Source: a virus. Taken from it: DNA of 61,825 bases. Each line of letters opens with the position of its first letter. Position 1 is the first letter of the stretch. The notes beneath the pieces were generated by a model. That model had not been told where the DNA came from and made no database searches. It worked only from the letters and a program-made list of their open reading frames with translations. Both the position numbers and the translations under genes were made by a program. This document shows positions 49,286 to 58,529 of this stretch, in pieces. The DNA is taken from IMG/VR virus record IMGVR_UViG_3300010397_000010, positions 1 to 61,825 of that record. One strand, given 5' to 3'.

Positions 49286-50092
49286 CTATTGCTGAGTTCC
49301 TGAAGTATACTTCTCCAACCTATTCCTTGTTGCTTGATCCCTTCCTTGGGCAGTTTGCCACAGGGATTTCCGAGTATCATCAGTCACGATTCGATCAAAC
49401 TTGCTCGGTCTCGGAGAACGAGTCTCCCCATTCGCCCCATTGACCTTCTGATACTCCGCAATGGCTTCTTTCTTCGCTGCATCCCTAATCTCGTTCAACT
49501 CTTTCTCGCGCTTCTCCGTAGCTCGCTTAGTCTCAAGGCCCGCCATGTCATACTTCCTACCTACGTAATCCCTCAGAGTCTCACTCGGACGCTTATTCTT
49601 CCCAAAGTCCTCATACTCCGACTCCAGATCCAATTCCTGTCCGGTCAACTGGCGATATTTATTGGACATTGAGACAAGAGCCATATTGGTGCGGGCGATG
49701 TCCATTGCACGCTGATCGATATAGGTCGAGTCGATATTCGAGGAGGTAGGGGGCACAACTTTATCTGCTGATGGGGGAGGAGTGGCGAGATAGCTATCAG
49801 GCACTTCATAGCCTTGATCCTTTAGAGTTTTCAGGTAAGCCGCTTGCTGCGCGATTCGCGCTTCAGCCTCAGCTACCCTCTGATCCGCTTTCCTTACGTA
49901 AGGAATCACTTCGGTATCATTCCAAGTCTTGAGCTTATTTTCGATCTCCTGAGCATTCATCAGAGCAGTCTTGCCCTGCTCAGCTTCGTTAATGAATCCT
50001 TCGAGAACGCCACTGAAGGCAGGATTAGTCATCAAACTCTCAATGTTCTCATCGCTCAAGTTTCGTGCTTTCAGAATCGCTTTAATATCCAT
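49286..50092 (-). CDS. Scaffolding protein, 268 aa
   Basis: A highly charged, helical protein without beta domains: NLSDENIESLMTNPAFSGVL, LNEIRDAAKKEAIAEYQKVN, and a basic C-terminus (RPSKFDRIVTDDTRKSLWQT). Gene position directly before the major capsid gene and composition indicate a scaffold that guides procapsid assembly and then leaves. Confidence 0.75.
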   Translation of the reverse strand: MDIKAILKARNLSDENIESLMTNPAFSGVLEGFINEAEQGKTALMNAQEIENKLKTWNDTEVIPYVRKADQRVAEAEARIAQQAAYLKTLKDQGYEVPDSYLATPPPSADKVVPPTSSNIDSTYIDQRAMDIARTNMALVSMSNKYRQLTGQELDLESEYEDFGKNKRPSETLRDYVGRKYDMAGLETKRATEKREKELNEIRDAAKKEAIAEYQKVNGANGETRSPRPSKFDRIVTDDTRKSLWQTAQGRDQATRNRLEKYTSGTQQ

Positions 50093-50138
50093 AATCCCTC
50101 TCCCCTTTTCCTTCTCTATCCCCTTTTACATCTACAAC

Positions 50139-50426
50139 TTAAATCGGAGGCGCTTGCGGTTGCGCGGCGGATTGAGTCTCCGCAATCTTCGCTTGAGCCA
50201 TTTGAACTTGTTTCTGAATCTCCTGCGCCATCGGAGCGGCGGCGGGGAATGCTTGGCCGAGCATATTAGCGAGCTGACTAATTCCAGCCACAATCCTGAT
50301 AATTGCTGGCCCTTGAGATGGCCCCTGTGGTGAAACCCCCTGCCCGCCCGCAGGGGATGGGCCACCCTGAGGAGGTTGAGTAGCTTGAGTCGCGGGCTGA
50401 GCAGGGGAGACTACAGGGCTTGACAT
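50139..50426 (-). CDS. Pro/Gln-rich small protein, 95 aa
   Basis: Start MSSPVVSPAQPATQATQPPQ at 50426 with GGGAAGAAG upstream. A disordered N-terminal half is followed by one amphipathic helix (IIRIVAGISQLANMLGQAFP, then AQEIQKQVQMAQAKIAE). Upstream of the scaffold, so probably an assembly or head-associated protein. Confidence 0.6.
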   Translation of the reverse strand: MSSPVVSPAQPATQATQPPQGGPSPAGGQGVSPQGPSQGPAIIRIVAGISQLANMLGQAFPAAAPMAQEIQKQVQMAQAKIAETQSAAQPQAPPI

Positions 50427-50427
50427 G

Positions 50428-50541
50428 TTATTTCTTCTTCCCGCCCTTTTTGAACTCTGATGCCTTGAAGCCTCCCTTAATCTTGAGGCTTCCACCCTTA
50501 CCAAGCTTCGATCCGCTCATTTTGCTTACGATATTCTTCAT
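50428..50541 (-). CDS. Lys/Gly-rich microprotein, 37 aa
   Basis: Start MKNIVSKMSGSKLGKGGSLK at 50541, with GAGGGAGA upstream, ends FKKGGKKK. A longer frame to 50679 would run through the hairpin at 50569 and lacks a ribosome site. Similar to the 36-residue gene at 45287. Possibly a virion DNA-neutralising peptide. Confidence 0.5.
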   Translation of the reverse strand: MKNIVSKMSGSKLGKGGSLKIKGGFKASEFKKGGKKK

Positions 50542-50568
50542 GCTCAGAATCTCCCTCTCTAAATAGAA

Positions 50569-50598
50569 ATGGCCCAGAGCCATTTCGCTCTGAGCCAT
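50569..50598 (-). terminator. Hairpin in leader of head operon
   Basis: On the minus strand ATGGCTCAGAGC, loop GAAATG, GCTCTGGGCCAT (12 bp with one G-T pair), then TTTCTATTTAG. It lies between a candidate promoter (50651-50679) and the first head microgene, so it could be an attenuator, a true terminator of the portal transcript, or an mRNA-stabilising structure. Confidence 0.6.
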
Positions 50599-50650
50599 CT
50601 CATTTCGTTCCCACCGGGGGAATCCTGAGAGAATCTCGATTAATGAGTAA

Positions 50651-50679
50651 GATACACCACATCCCAGGTAAGGTGTCAA
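50651..50679 (-). promoter_or_regulatory. Candidate promoter for scaffold-capsid genes
   Basis: On the minus strand TTGACA (50679-50674), a 17-base spacer, TGTATC (50656-50651). The -35 is perfect, the -10 weak. It is the only TTGACA I noticed in the late half outside coding sequence, apart from the 60.4-kb control region. Confidence 0.4.
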
Positions 50680-50697
50680 GTCTTTCGACTTAAATAG

Positions 50698-50940
50698 CTA
50701 AAGTTTCCCCTTTTCCCCATTTTCCTTGCCATTCTCGCTTGCCCTTCGGACTTCATCAAAGGCGATTTCGTTGATTCCCCCATTTCCGGGGTATTGCACC
50801 TCAAGTCGCCCTCTCCATTTTTCTTTTCGGAAGAACTCGAATAGCTTTACTAGGGTAGCTGGATCTTTTGGGCCTCGCCATATAGCCCGAGCCCTGCCTT
50901 GATACTGGACATCGAACTCAGGCTTGAACGGTTCGTCCAT
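50698..50940 (-). CDS. Hypothetical protein, 80 aa
   Basis: DEPFKPEFDVQYQGRARAIW then RGPKDPATLVKLFEFFRKEK; an Arg/Lys-rich single domain ending in a charged tail (ENGKENGEKGKL). It follows the HNH gene after an 11-bp gap. Family unknown. Confidence 0.6.
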   Translation of the reverse strand: MDEPFKPEFDVQYQGRARAIWRGPKDPATLVKLFEFFRKEKWRGRLEVQYPGNGGINEIAFDEVRRASENGKENGEKGKL

Positions 50941-50951
50941 TTCAACTCTCC

Positions 50952-51620
50952 CTAAGCAACGCAGGCGAATTCGCCATGATACTTCAATGCACCTTGCTCA
51001 TACAGAATCCTAGCTTCACCCAAAGTATCCACAATTCCAAGCTCAATCGACTTACCATCAATATAGATTCGAACTCTATATCGACCCCTCTGCAAAGATA
51101 TCCCCTTACACCCAAATTTATTGTTCTTGCCCGTGCCCCGATTGAACATCTGCTGCTGCCAAGTATTCGCTTTTCTGAGATTAGCCCTACGATTATCCAA
51201 GGGCAACCGATTTATATGATCTCCGGTACTCTCATCAGACGGCCCTAAACCTAAAATCTCTCTGTGCATCGAGATATAGATAACTTGACCCTTCTTGCGC
51301 TTTGACCGTTGAGCATAAAATCCATTTTCATGCTTCTTCGCCTGCCACTTCCATTGCATCAACCATTCATAATCAGACGCATCGACGATGGCAAATTGTC
51401 CCTGCGTTAGTGGAATCAATCGACAATAGACCCCTTCAATTTTGAAAGGTGCAACCTTCTCAATGATGGGATGCTGTTTAGCGTTATGCCCATTAACATA
51501 AAAAAGAGGTTCACCTTTCTTATTACCCCTCGAACCTCTAGTACGAGGGGAAATCAAAGTCTTTTCGCCGCAGCCGCAATGACAGTAGCCATAAGGTATA
51601 CTTGGATCTGAGGGGGTCAT
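50952..51620 (-). CDS. HNH homing endonuclease with AP2-type DNA-binding domain
   Basis: 222 residues. N-terminal CHCGCGEKT zinc-like start; the HNH core is SMHREILGL...TGDHINRLPLDNRRANLR; the C-terminal AP2-like domain is NKFGCKGISLQRGRYRVRIY then DGKSIELGIVDTLGEA. Typical of free-standing phage homing genes. A TATAAT box (51681-51676) and AAAGGAC before the ATG may give it its own expression. Inserted between portal and the 80-residue gene, with no sign of splitting either. Confidence 0.85.
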   Translation of the reverse strand: MTPSDPSIPYGYCHCGCGEKTLISPRTRGSRGNKKGEPLFYVNGHNAKQHPIIEKVAPFKIEGVYCRLIPLTQGQFAIVDASDYEWLMQWKWQAKKHENGFYAQRSKRKKGQVIYISMHREILGLGPSDESTGDHINRLPLDNRRANLRKANTWQQQMFNRGTGKNNKFGCKGISLQRGRYRVRIYIDGKSIELGIVDTLGEARILYEQGALKYHGEFACVA

Positions 51621-51683
51621 GATCGTGTCCTTTCACGATTAGGCTTTGCCGACGCTAGTAACGTCTGGCTCCCTTATTATACA

Positions 51684-53771
51684 TCAACCTGACTCGCTAA
51701 TGACGGCGCGGGGCCCGCTTGCGGACGCTTTTGTTTCCATGTGCGGAGGAAGCTGCCCCGTTGGGGGCCGCCCTGGAGCCGCCTTTGAGCCTCCTACGCC
51801 GATAGGTTCCGGCGGTGCTGACGGCCCCTGCTGAATAAGCGAAGTTTCTAGCTGCTTCATGCCGACAGCAAATTCCAACTTCTGCCGTTGCTCGCTGCAC
51901 CATTTTTCATATTCAGTATTTCCTTCAAGTGTTCCCCAATTTCCAAGATCCATCGCCTTTGCTACCGTCTCCGATGAAATCGGGAATCCACTCCGCTGAA
52001 GCTGCATCATCAATAGCTTCTGAGGAGTCTGAACAATTCCATGCAATGATCCCGGCGTGATCGTCGCATGAATGTTCTCAAGGAACATCTTCGTCCGTTC
52101 CATCTTGGTGAACGCCGATGGGCCATTCTCAGCATTCTCCCCTAACGCATGACTTGGAACAAGGGATGCAGGATCGAGGTCGAATGTCTCCACACTCACT
52201 CCATCAGGCCCGACATAGGCCATGATCCTTCCCGTCGGATAATACTGCATCACATCATAAAGAACCATCTCCATTATGTCGCCGGTAGGGGATTCCATTC
52301 CATGAGAGATATTCTTCACAATCGGCCCTGCTTCTTCCATCGCCTTTTCGAGCACATCCCCCGAGGCTGCCGAGATCTTCGCCCGCGCTAAATTATCCAG
52401 CGCATTGATCCCGAGCATATAGTCAGAAGCTTCCCCGAGCGTTTTATCCCACGCGAATCCCCACTCAGGGATCGTCAGAAGGTCTAGCGGTAAGAAGGGA
52501 CGGGCAATCTTCTCTGAGATTTCGCCATCCACCCCCAACCTAGCGCGTTCCTCATAAGGATCGAATGATTCCATAGTCTTTCTAGGAATCCCCGCATTCT
52601 TATCGTAAATAAGGGCGGGATCGAATCTCTGCTTCGCCGTTTGATCGAGGCCACGCATGAAGGATTGCCGAGTCTCCTCAAGAGAGATAATATCTCTCGC
52701 TAGTGAGTATCCCGGTTCCCAAGGCCACTCATCCGCCGAGAATCGAGCGAGGGGAAATTGCCCATGCCAATCAAACGCAGGGCCATCATACATGGGAGTA
52801 TCCATGCCCTTTTGCGATATCATTAGCCTTAGGTTAGGGTAGAGGTAACAATCCTCCTCGATTGCTTTCCTCATCACCCTAACGCCATTATTAAACTCTC
52901 CTGTCGGCAAGTCCATCCCAACGAAGGGAACAATATAACTCTCTAACGCTCCCGGCTGACCCATCGGCTTTGGGTGCTTCGTCTCATTTATGGAGAGATC
53001 TCTCACATAGGTATATCTGATCTCATCCATTTGGGCCGACCAATTCCCCTGTCCTCCAACAAGATCAGCATTAGCCGTGCGAAATCTCTCGGCGAGAGCA
53101 AGCCGATCTTTCGCCGCATTTCCTGAATATCTCCGTCTCGCAACGGGGCGAAGTTTTGATTGGAACTTGGGGAATTTGGCATGAGCCTCAAATTCAGGCA
53201 TAAATCTTACGAGGGTATGAGCATACGCGCCTTGGATCTCATTATCCTCGGGCATTTGAAAGGAGAGAACGTCATTGCAGGAGAAGGTATCGAAGTCGAT
53301 CCTCTTCGCAGACTTAGCCGAGAGCCTCATATTGCGATAGACAGGAGAAATGAATGAATACCCTCCCGCCGTAAACCACTGAACAGCTTTCTTAGCCGCA
53401 ATCGGGAATTTAGATTCGAAATAAACCGATTTCCAAATCTTGTTATACATCGCCAGGAAGGATTGATAGGCAGGATTCTCCGAGCTAAATCCATCAATAG
53501 CTCGAATATCAGCGATGTTAGCAATGACTTCTTGAAGGGCCCTCTTCCCTCGATTCACCGTCAGCGTTGAGCGCGACTGGTTAATCTTATTCTTCCCCGT
53601 TCGGCCTGAGATGAGGTCAATCGAAGCTCCGATATCCTTAGAGTTGATCGATGTTGAGTTAGCCTGCTCCCCAAACGACACAATGTCGTCGATCCACCCT
53701 TGACGAGTCTTAGCGTTATCTTTTCCGTTGTTTTCAGGGGGCTGCCAGTGGCGGTCGGGCTCAATTGCCAT
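51684..53771 (-). CDS. Portal protein
   Basis: 695 residues, the size of P22-like portals. Features are EVIANIADIRAIDGFSSENP, an EIRYTYVRDLSINETKHP region, and long C-terminal helices (GDVLEKAMEEAGPIVKNISH; IHATITPGSLHGIVQTPQKL) followed by a Pro-rich tail. It lies downstream of the large terminase and a 163-residue gene. It should form the dodecameric DNA-entry ring of the capsid. Identification rests on size, helix pattern and position. Confidence 0.75.
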   Translation of the reverse strand: MAIEPDRHWQPPENNGKDNAKTRQGWIDDIVSFGEQANSTSINSKDIGASIDLISGRTGKNKINQSRSTLTVNRGKRALQEVIANIADIRAIDGFSSENPAYQSFLAMYNKIWKSVYFESKFPIAAKKAVQWFTAGGYSFISPVYRNMRLSAKSAKRIDFDTFSCNDVLSFQMPEDNEIQGAYAHTLVRFMPEFEAHAKFPKFQSKLRPVARRRYSGNAAKDRLALAERFRTANADLVGGQGNWSAQMDEIRYTYVRDLSINETKHPKPMGQPGALESYIVPFVGMDLPTGEFNNGVRVMRKAIEEDCYLYPNLRLMISQKGMDTPMYDGPAFDWHGQFPLARFSADEWPWEPGYSLARDIISLEETRQSFMRGLDQTAKQRFDPALIYDKNAGIPRKTMESFDPYEERARLGVDGEISEKIARPFLPLDLLTIPEWGFAWDKTLGEASDYMLGINALDNLARAKISAASGDVLEKAMEEAGPIVKNISHGMESPTGDIMEMVLYDVMQYYPTGRIMAYVGPDGVSVETFDLDPASLVPSHALGENAENGPSAFTKMERTKMFLENIHATITPGSLHGIVQTPQKLLMMQLQRSGFPISSETVAKAMDLGNWGTLEGNTEYEKWCSEQRQKLEFAVGMKQLETSLIQQGPSAPPEPIGVGGSKAAPGRPPTGQLPPHMETKASASGPRAVISESG

Positions 53772-53773
53772 CT

Positions 53774-54265
53774 CTATTTAGTCTCCATCGCTAATTGAGC
53801 CATCATCCCAACCTCCGAGTCAGCTAGTCCTCTCCGTTTGCCCTGCCATGCCGCAGCCCCAATCGGAGCTTCTTTGCGTTCAATCACTAGGGATGCTCGG
53901 GACAAATCAGGCTCCGTAGCGATCAATTGATACAATAACTTATCCTTCGCATCCAGCGACTCAAGGGTGCGCCGGGTGGCGGCTTCATCCGCAGGGCTAA
54001 TGCACCCCTTCGCCAATCTCAACTTGCAATTATCCCTCAAGCGCTCTCGACGAGCTAGGGAGCGAAGATGTTCCTCGACACGTTGAGAGCGATACCGTTC
54101 GAACTCTTGCCTAGCTAGTCTACGGGAGATTTGTTCGATCTCTGAAACCGTTTTAGCTTCGAATCTCATCCATCCTTGGAAGGGAGGCATGTTCGTCGCG
54201 GGTGCGAGCATAATCTCCCCCGCCATATTGCACCAATATACGACGCTCTCGCTGTCTCGAATCAT
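53774..54265 (-). CDS. Hypothetical protein between terminase and portal, 163 aa
   Basis: It overlaps the terminase stop by four bases. The N-terminus has GEIMLAPATNMPPFQGWMRF, then a long, strongly basic helix (EIEQISRRLARQEFERYRSQ; RRERLRDNCKLRLAKG). No known family. Its position suggests a head-assembly or packaging accessory. Confidence 0.6.
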   Translation of the reverse strand: MIRDSESVVYWCNMAGEIMLAPATNMPPFQGWMRFEAKTVSEIEQISRRLARQEFERYRSQRVEEHLRSLARRERLRDNCKLRLAKGCISPADEAATRRTLESLDAKDKLLYQLIATEPDLSRASLVIERKEAPIGAAAWQGKRRGLADSEVGMMAQLAMETK

Positions 54266-56409
54266 CCCTGCCGTCCCAACTCAGCGAAGAATTCTTCCGC
54301 TCCAGAGTTTACCACGACATTCCCTCTCCACGGACTGAGATCAACCATCCACCCTTCCCCCTCAGCCGGCGCGTTATACCTGACCTTCGCCCTTTCGGCC
54401 ATCACATCCATCGAGTGCAGGGAGAAATAACTCATCGCCGCCGCAAATATCCGATCATCATGTTTCCCCGACTGATGATCCATTCTTGACTTGCCTTCAG
54501 TCGTAAACTTCTGCTCCTGCCCTTCCAATTCCTCAATCAATCCCTTCGAGTTAGGAATAAACCATCCCCCCTCAATGGCAAACTTAAAGTAATTCAGAAG
54601 CATCGGCCTCGACCATGCGTTCGTAAACCATCCCTCTCTCGATTGCTCAGTTTGGCGAGGCTTTAGGGATTTTTTGTCGAATTCCCTCCATTGATGATGG
54701 TTGCGAAAGCCATGAAGTTTCAGCGCGTGATAGCACGAGTCGCCATACTTGCGTCGCTGCTCAATCACTATCTTCGGCTGCTGGCCCTCTTCCATAAACA
54801 TCCCATAATAGGCCGTGATTGCGGCTACCCACGCATACACTTCAACATTCGAGATGTCATCCGACGCAAACTCAGCCACTTGGACATCAGGGATGGCATC
54901 ATGCCCCGTCCGAGTTACGCAGATCACCGTCCTGTCCCCTCCCACCCCTGTCCCCGGATCGACTCCAATCGAATACATCGCTCCTTTTTCGGGATGCACA
55001 TAAATAAGGAGCTTCTTTAAGGGATCAAACGTGACCGACTCCCCATCTCCCACCAAGGGCATTAAGATCCACTGAAGATTAATCTCCCTTGGCGTGCGCC
55101 AATCAACAATAATCCTCGGTCGATCATAATCAACAAACGCAGGCGGAGGATCGTGCTTCTCCGCTATCCCTTCCCCAAGAATGCCATACACATCAACCGT
55201 CCTTTGGCGACCCTTCGAGATTACTTGAATCGTCTCCCACTCAAACACGGAGTCGTTATCCCCCACGAGGGCCTCAAAATCGTCGCATGGCATTTGACGG
55301 AGCCATGACTTCTCAGTCCTTCTTCTCTTGGAATCTTGATAGTTAAATTCCCAAAACCACTTCTGAGTATCTGGCAGCTTCCACCTTCCTCCGAGAATCC
55401 TTCTAATCATCTCCGTCGAATGAGCGTATGCCTCGCATTTATTGGTCATCGCCACTGTCTCAGGAGATGGCTTCCACGATTCGGGATAGGGGAATTTCTT
55501 GATCCAATTCTCCGTCGGATAAAGCTCAGGAGTCATATACCATGGCAGGAAGAGTGGAAGCAATCTCGCTCGACCTTGCCAATAGAACTCCTTATTATTC
55601 CTCCACTGATCCGCCCACCATCCGGTATTGCCGTTCCCCGTCGATTCGAGCACCATGAATATCTCCGGTGAAGAATGGACAGCTTTGAATAATCCCTCTT
55701 CAATCTGCATCACAGGATCGGTATAGTCACAAACCTCAGAGAGATGCACCTTGGTCGGAGTAGTTCCCTGTCCGATACCGCCTTTCATTGAACCTGATTG
55801 CACAACAATCGAAGTTCCCACATGCGAGAATTCTAAGAGAGCTTTACCCGACCTCTTATCCTTCGTCATGGCCGGAGGAAGCCACCAAGGGAGATTCTCA
55901 AGAATGAGATACATCATGGACATCATCACATAAGTTTTCTGATCGTCTGCTGAGCCAATCGAACACTTCGCCCCCGGCACAAATAGCGCACACCACGCCA
56001 TGATCGCTTCCACGAGTGTCGAGATACCTTGCTGGCGGGCCTTAAGGGTTTGGAGTTCTATTGATTGGCCTTTTTGTTCCAACTCTTGAATTACTTTATA
56101 GAAAGCACGCTGGCCTGAGCGGAAGTTGAAGCGGATAATCTGATTATCTGCGGAGATGAAAACATATCTTGTAAGGAAGTATTCGCAGCTCAAAGTACAC
56201 ATGGCTCTCTCGTTGAGAACCCATTGCTTCAGTCTAGGAGTCCACTTCGAATCGTCGAAATATTCGACTCCATTATTTCCTATTTGATATAAGGACTTAA
56301 AGAGTTCATTAACCTTTGTCACTTCCTCAATTGAATGCTCAATTGGAATCCATCCAAACTTTCGTTTGAACCTATCCATCTTCTCAAGTATCTTCGAGTC
56401 AGCGAACAT
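54262..56409 (-). CDS. Terminase large subunit
   Basis: 715 residues. The ATPase part shows KARQQGIST (123-131), the phage-type Walker A, and TKVHLSEVCDY with the Walker B acid. The C-terminal nuclease shows YSIGVDPGTGVGGDRTVICV and a late QSGKHDDRIFAAAM. It powers DNA packaging and cuts the concatemer. It lies directly behind the small-subunit candidate. Confidence 0.9.
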   Translation of the reverse strand: MFADSKILEKMDRFKRKFGWIPIEHSIEEVTKVNELFKSLYQIGNNGVEYFDDSKWTPRLKQWVLNERAMCTLSCEYFLTRYVFISADNQIIRFNFRSGQRAFYKVIQELEQKGQSIELQTLKARQQGISTLVEAIMAWCALFVPGAKCSIGSADDQKTYVMMSMMYLILENLPWWLPPAMTKDKRSGKALLEFSHVGTSIVVQSGSMKGGIGQGTTPTKVHLSEVCDYTDPVMQIEEGLFKAVHSSPEIFMVLESTGNGNTGWWADQWRNNKEFYWQGRARLLPLFLPWYMTPELYPTENWIKKFPYPESWKPSPETVAMTNKCEAYAHSTEMIRRILGGRWKLPDTQKWFWEFNYQDSKRRRTEKSWLRQMPCDDFEALVGDNDSVFEWETIQVISKGRQRTVDVYGILGEGIAEKHDPPPAFVDYDRPRIIVDWRTPREINLQWILMPLVGDGESVTFDPLKKLLIYVHPEKGAMYSIGVDPGTGVGGDRTVICVTRTGHDAIPDVQVAEFASDDISNVEVYAWVAAITAYYGMFMEEGQQPKIVIEQRRKYGDSCYHALKLHGFRNHHQWREFDKKSLKPRQTEQSREGWFTNAWSRPMLLNYFKFAIEGGWFIPNSKGLIEELEGQEQKFTTEGKSRMDHQSGKHDDRIFAAAMSYFSLHSMDVMAERAKVRYNAPAEGEGWMVDLSPWRGNVVVNSGAEEFFAELGRQG

Positions 56410-56411
56410 TC

Positions 56412-57248
56412 TTAATCCTCCTCCATATCCAGATACTCAATCTCAGGCGCTCCGATGGGATGAATGGTCGGCACACTCTCCACTCCCTGCGCCGCTTTCA
56501 ACTCCTTCGGCCTTACCACCTCATCATGAATCTCCCTCAAATAAGCATCCATTGATGGCGGAGGAGTACAAGATTCATCCCCCTCAGTAAGCGCAGCAGG
56601 AGTATTCGTAGCGTTAAGCTGTTGGAGGTTAATCGTCGTTTGGGCTCCCTTCGGAGTGGGAAGGAATCCCGTCGCCCGGTGGAACATATCCTGCGCCTTC
56701 ATATCCCCCCAAGTGTGGCCGACGATATCCCCATTACCATCTAGGATCGGAGTTTGCTCCGTAGCCGCCTTTATGGTAGCGCTAACCACCAAGGGCTGAT
56801 TAACCGCCACCAGCATTCGAGTTATATCCGACGCTTGCTGTAGGAGTGCCCCTGTTAGGCATTCAATAAATCTCCTCGTGCTAAGTCCGGAGGCAATCAC
56901 GAAATCCTCAATCCTCAACTTCTCCCGATCCGACGCGGAGATTGATTCATAAGCCTTAATGAATGCTCTCGCATCCACACTATCATCCCCCCGGAGGGCA
57001 CTCAACATCGCCGCTCTCGACCCGACTCCCTTCAGAATCTGCTCCGTTATCTCGGGAGCATTCTGCGAGTCCTCATCACTTATTCCCAACCTTTGTCTAG
57101 CTTGTTGAGTTCTAGTGAGGATTACCTTAGGAACTCCATTGCTAATTCTCTTTCTCTTTGAGAGAGGAGAGGAATTGTCTGAGTTCTCGTTCATCATCGG
57201 ATTGTCCATATTGAGCGGAGAAGAGTTCGGCTTCATTTCGGCTTCCAC
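56412..57248 (-). CDS. Putative terminase small subunit, 278 aa
   Basis: GTG start at 57248 chosen because GAGGAGATAA lies just before it; an ATG 12 bases later also has GGAAG. A disordered, basic N-terminus (PLSKRKRISNGVPKVILTRT) is followed by helices (DARAFIKAYESISASDREKL; SGLSTRRFIECLTGALLQQA) and DGNGDIVGHTWGDMKAQDMF. Position immediately before the large subunit and helical DNA-binding look support the call. Confidence 0.65.
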   Translation of the reverse strand: MEAEMKPNSSPLNMDNPMMNENSDNSSPLSKRKRISNGVPKVILTRTQQARQRLGISDEDSQNAPEITEQILKGVGSRAAMLSALRGDDSVDARAFIKAYESISASDREKLRIEDFVIASGLSTRRFIECLTGALLQQASDITRMLVAVNQPLVVSATIKAATEQTPILDGNGDIVGHTWGDMKAQDMFHRATGFLPTPKGAQTTINLQQLNATNTPAALTEGDESCTPPPSMDAYLREIHDEVVRPKELKAAQGVESVPTIHPIGAPEIEYLDMEED

Positions 57249-57369
57249 TTATCTCCTCTCCTTCCTGACCATCATTAAATCTTTTCAGCTCTCTAGTGAG
57301 ATTCTCAATCGCACTCACTAAGGAATCAACCTTACTTCGAGACTTCTTTCTTTTCGATGGCTCTCTCAA
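57142..57369 (-). CDS. Possible coiled-coil peptide overlapping terminase small subunit
   Basis: The frame opens with TTG at 57369 and reads MREPSKRKKSRSKVDSLVSA then IENLTRELKRFNDG. It overlaps both neighbours (57332-57369 and 57142-57248) and has no good ribosome site. It covers an otherwise empty 84-bp gap and has protein-like heptads, so I list it with low confidence. Confidence 0.3.
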   Translation of the reverse strand: MREPSKRKKSRSKVDSLVSAIENLTRELKRFNDGQEGEEISGSRNEAELFSAQYGQSDDERELRQFLSSLKEKEN

Positions 57370-57733
57370 AGTGTACTTTCCTTCTCTGCGGCCCCGAGGG
57401 AGTCGAGACCATCACCGGAATGGGGAGATCATGTTCCTGCCTCGCCACGTTGGGAGGGCCACTTTCATAGCTCGCCTTCACACTCTCTATGATCTCTTCC
57501 ATCTCCCCTTCAAGCGGCTTCTCTAGCTCCCCATCCACCTTGCCCCATACCAAAGTCGATGGCACAGAGGCTCTAGCATACTTAAGATTAATCTCAAATA
57601 TCATGCTGAAGGAAGGATAGCTCAAGTCGTCTTGAAGGGTGCAATCCTTATTCAGCGCATTCTCAATCCTCTGAAGGATGATCTTCTTTATCTCTGATCC
57701 TGATAATGGGTCATTGAGCGTTAGTTCGGCCAT
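57332..57733 (-). CDS. Hypothetical protein, 133 aa
   Basis: MAELTLNDPLSGSEIKKIIL opens; a single soluble domain with SFSMIFEINLKYARASVPST and a basic end (RKVHFERAIEKKEVSK). ATG one base after the previous stop. Unknown family. It belongs to the pre-terminase cluster. Confidence 0.6.
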   Translation of the reverse strand: MAELTLNDPLSGSEIKKIILQRIENALNKDCTLQDDLSYPSFSMIFEINLKYARASVPSTLVWGKVDGELEKPLEGEMEEIIESVKASYESGPPNVARQEHDLPIPVMVSTPSGPQRRKVHFERAIEKKEVSK

Positions 57734-57734
57734 T

Positions 57735-57926
57735 CTATTTAGCCTCCCTTATTCCTATTCTCAATCCCGTTCCAAAACAATCAGGACATCCCTCATCTCT
57801 AATCGGAATAGGTTCATTAGGAATAATTTTAGCTAGTTTGTCGAGATTGGCTATCACTCCCTGAGACATAAGAAGCCTTTTTATTTTCCCTGTTCCCATA
57901 CACGTTACACATCTATCCTCTGGCAT
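57735..57926 (-). CDS. DnaJ-like zinc-finger protein, 63 aa
   Basis: CVTCMGTGK at the start and CPDCFGTGLRI near the end are CxxCxGxG knuckles, as in DnaJ zinc centres, separated by about 40 residues. It is likely to bind one zinc. It overlaps the previous gene by 14 bases. Role unknown. Confidence 0.65.
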   Translation of the reverse strand: MPEDRCVTCMGTGKIKRLLMSQGVIANLDKLAKIIPNEPIPIRDEGCPDCFGTGLRIGIREAK

Positions 57927-58077
57927 TCTTTCTCCTCTCGATCATCTCGCGATAAATCTTCATCATCCACCTTCCCAACTCGGCTCGTTCAAGCTGAGGC
58001 CCTCTCTTTAACCTTCGCTGGAGATACCTTCTCTCCGCTGGAGTTAGAGAGGGCTCATTTATATTACGTGCTTCCAT
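57913..58077 (-). CDS. Small basic protein, 54 aa
   Basis: Start at 58077 (MEARNINEPSLTPAERRYLQ, then RRLKRGPQLERAELGRWMMK); a longer frame to 58116 lies within the HNH gene. Arg-rich and helical, so it may bind nucleic acid. It overlaps the HNH end by 19 bases and the next gene by 14. Confidence 0.5.
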   Translation of the reverse strand: MEARNINEPSLTPAERRYLQRRLKRGPQLERAELGRWMMKIYREMIERRKNARG

Positions 58078-58529
58078 AATTTTCTTGAGACTACGAGCAT
58101 TATAGTTCGCCCACAAACACCGTACTTTTCACCAAGCTTTCTATATTTCCCTCGTTCAGGAGCATACTCAGATCGAATCTGTCTCACTAAATCATCATTT
58201 AGCTTGGCTTCCCATTGCTGAGTCCCTCGTATGCTTCTTCCACGTTCCGCCTTCTCCTGTTGATTCTTCCTATTATCTCCCTCACTAATATGCTTAGGAT
58301 TGAAGCAAGAAGGATTGTCACAAGAATGAAGTCCATTGGGAACAGGCCAGTATCCATTGACGAACTTGAATGCAAGCCGATGTGCTGCTACTTTAATACG
58401 CTTTCCTGCAATCTCTAGCGGAATTCTTAATCTTCCATACCCATCCCTATCAACCTGATACGGCCAGATCAAGCATTCATCCGGCAAGGGCTCATTTACC
58501 TTTTGATAGAGATAATCGTAAGCAGTCAT
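58059..58529 (-). CDS. HNH homing-type endonuclease with C-terminal HTH
   Basis: 156 residues, paralogous to 9371-9850: DECLIWPYQVDRDGYGRLRI, AAHRLAFKFVNGYWPVPNGL, CDNPSCFNPKHISEGDN, then LNDDLVRQIRSEYAPERGKY and KLGEKYGVCGRTIML. The ATG overlaps the stop of the GT4 gene by four bases. The paralogue at 9.4 kb also overlaps a glycosyltransferase. Confidence 0.85.
   Translation of the reverse strand: MTAYDYLYQKVNEPLPDECLIWPYQVDRDGYGRLRIPLEIAGKRIKVAAHRLAFKFVNGYWPVPNGLHSCDNPSCFNPKHISEGDNRKNQQEKAERGRSIRGTQQWEAKLNDDLVRQIRSEYAPERGKYRKLGEKYGVCGRTIMLVVSRKLWKHVI

Noticed and set aside
50428-50679. 83-residue form of the Lys/Gly-rich microprotein
   Set aside because: The extra N-terminal part is the translated hairpin at 50569-50598. 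The ATG at 50541 has the GAGGGAGA site.
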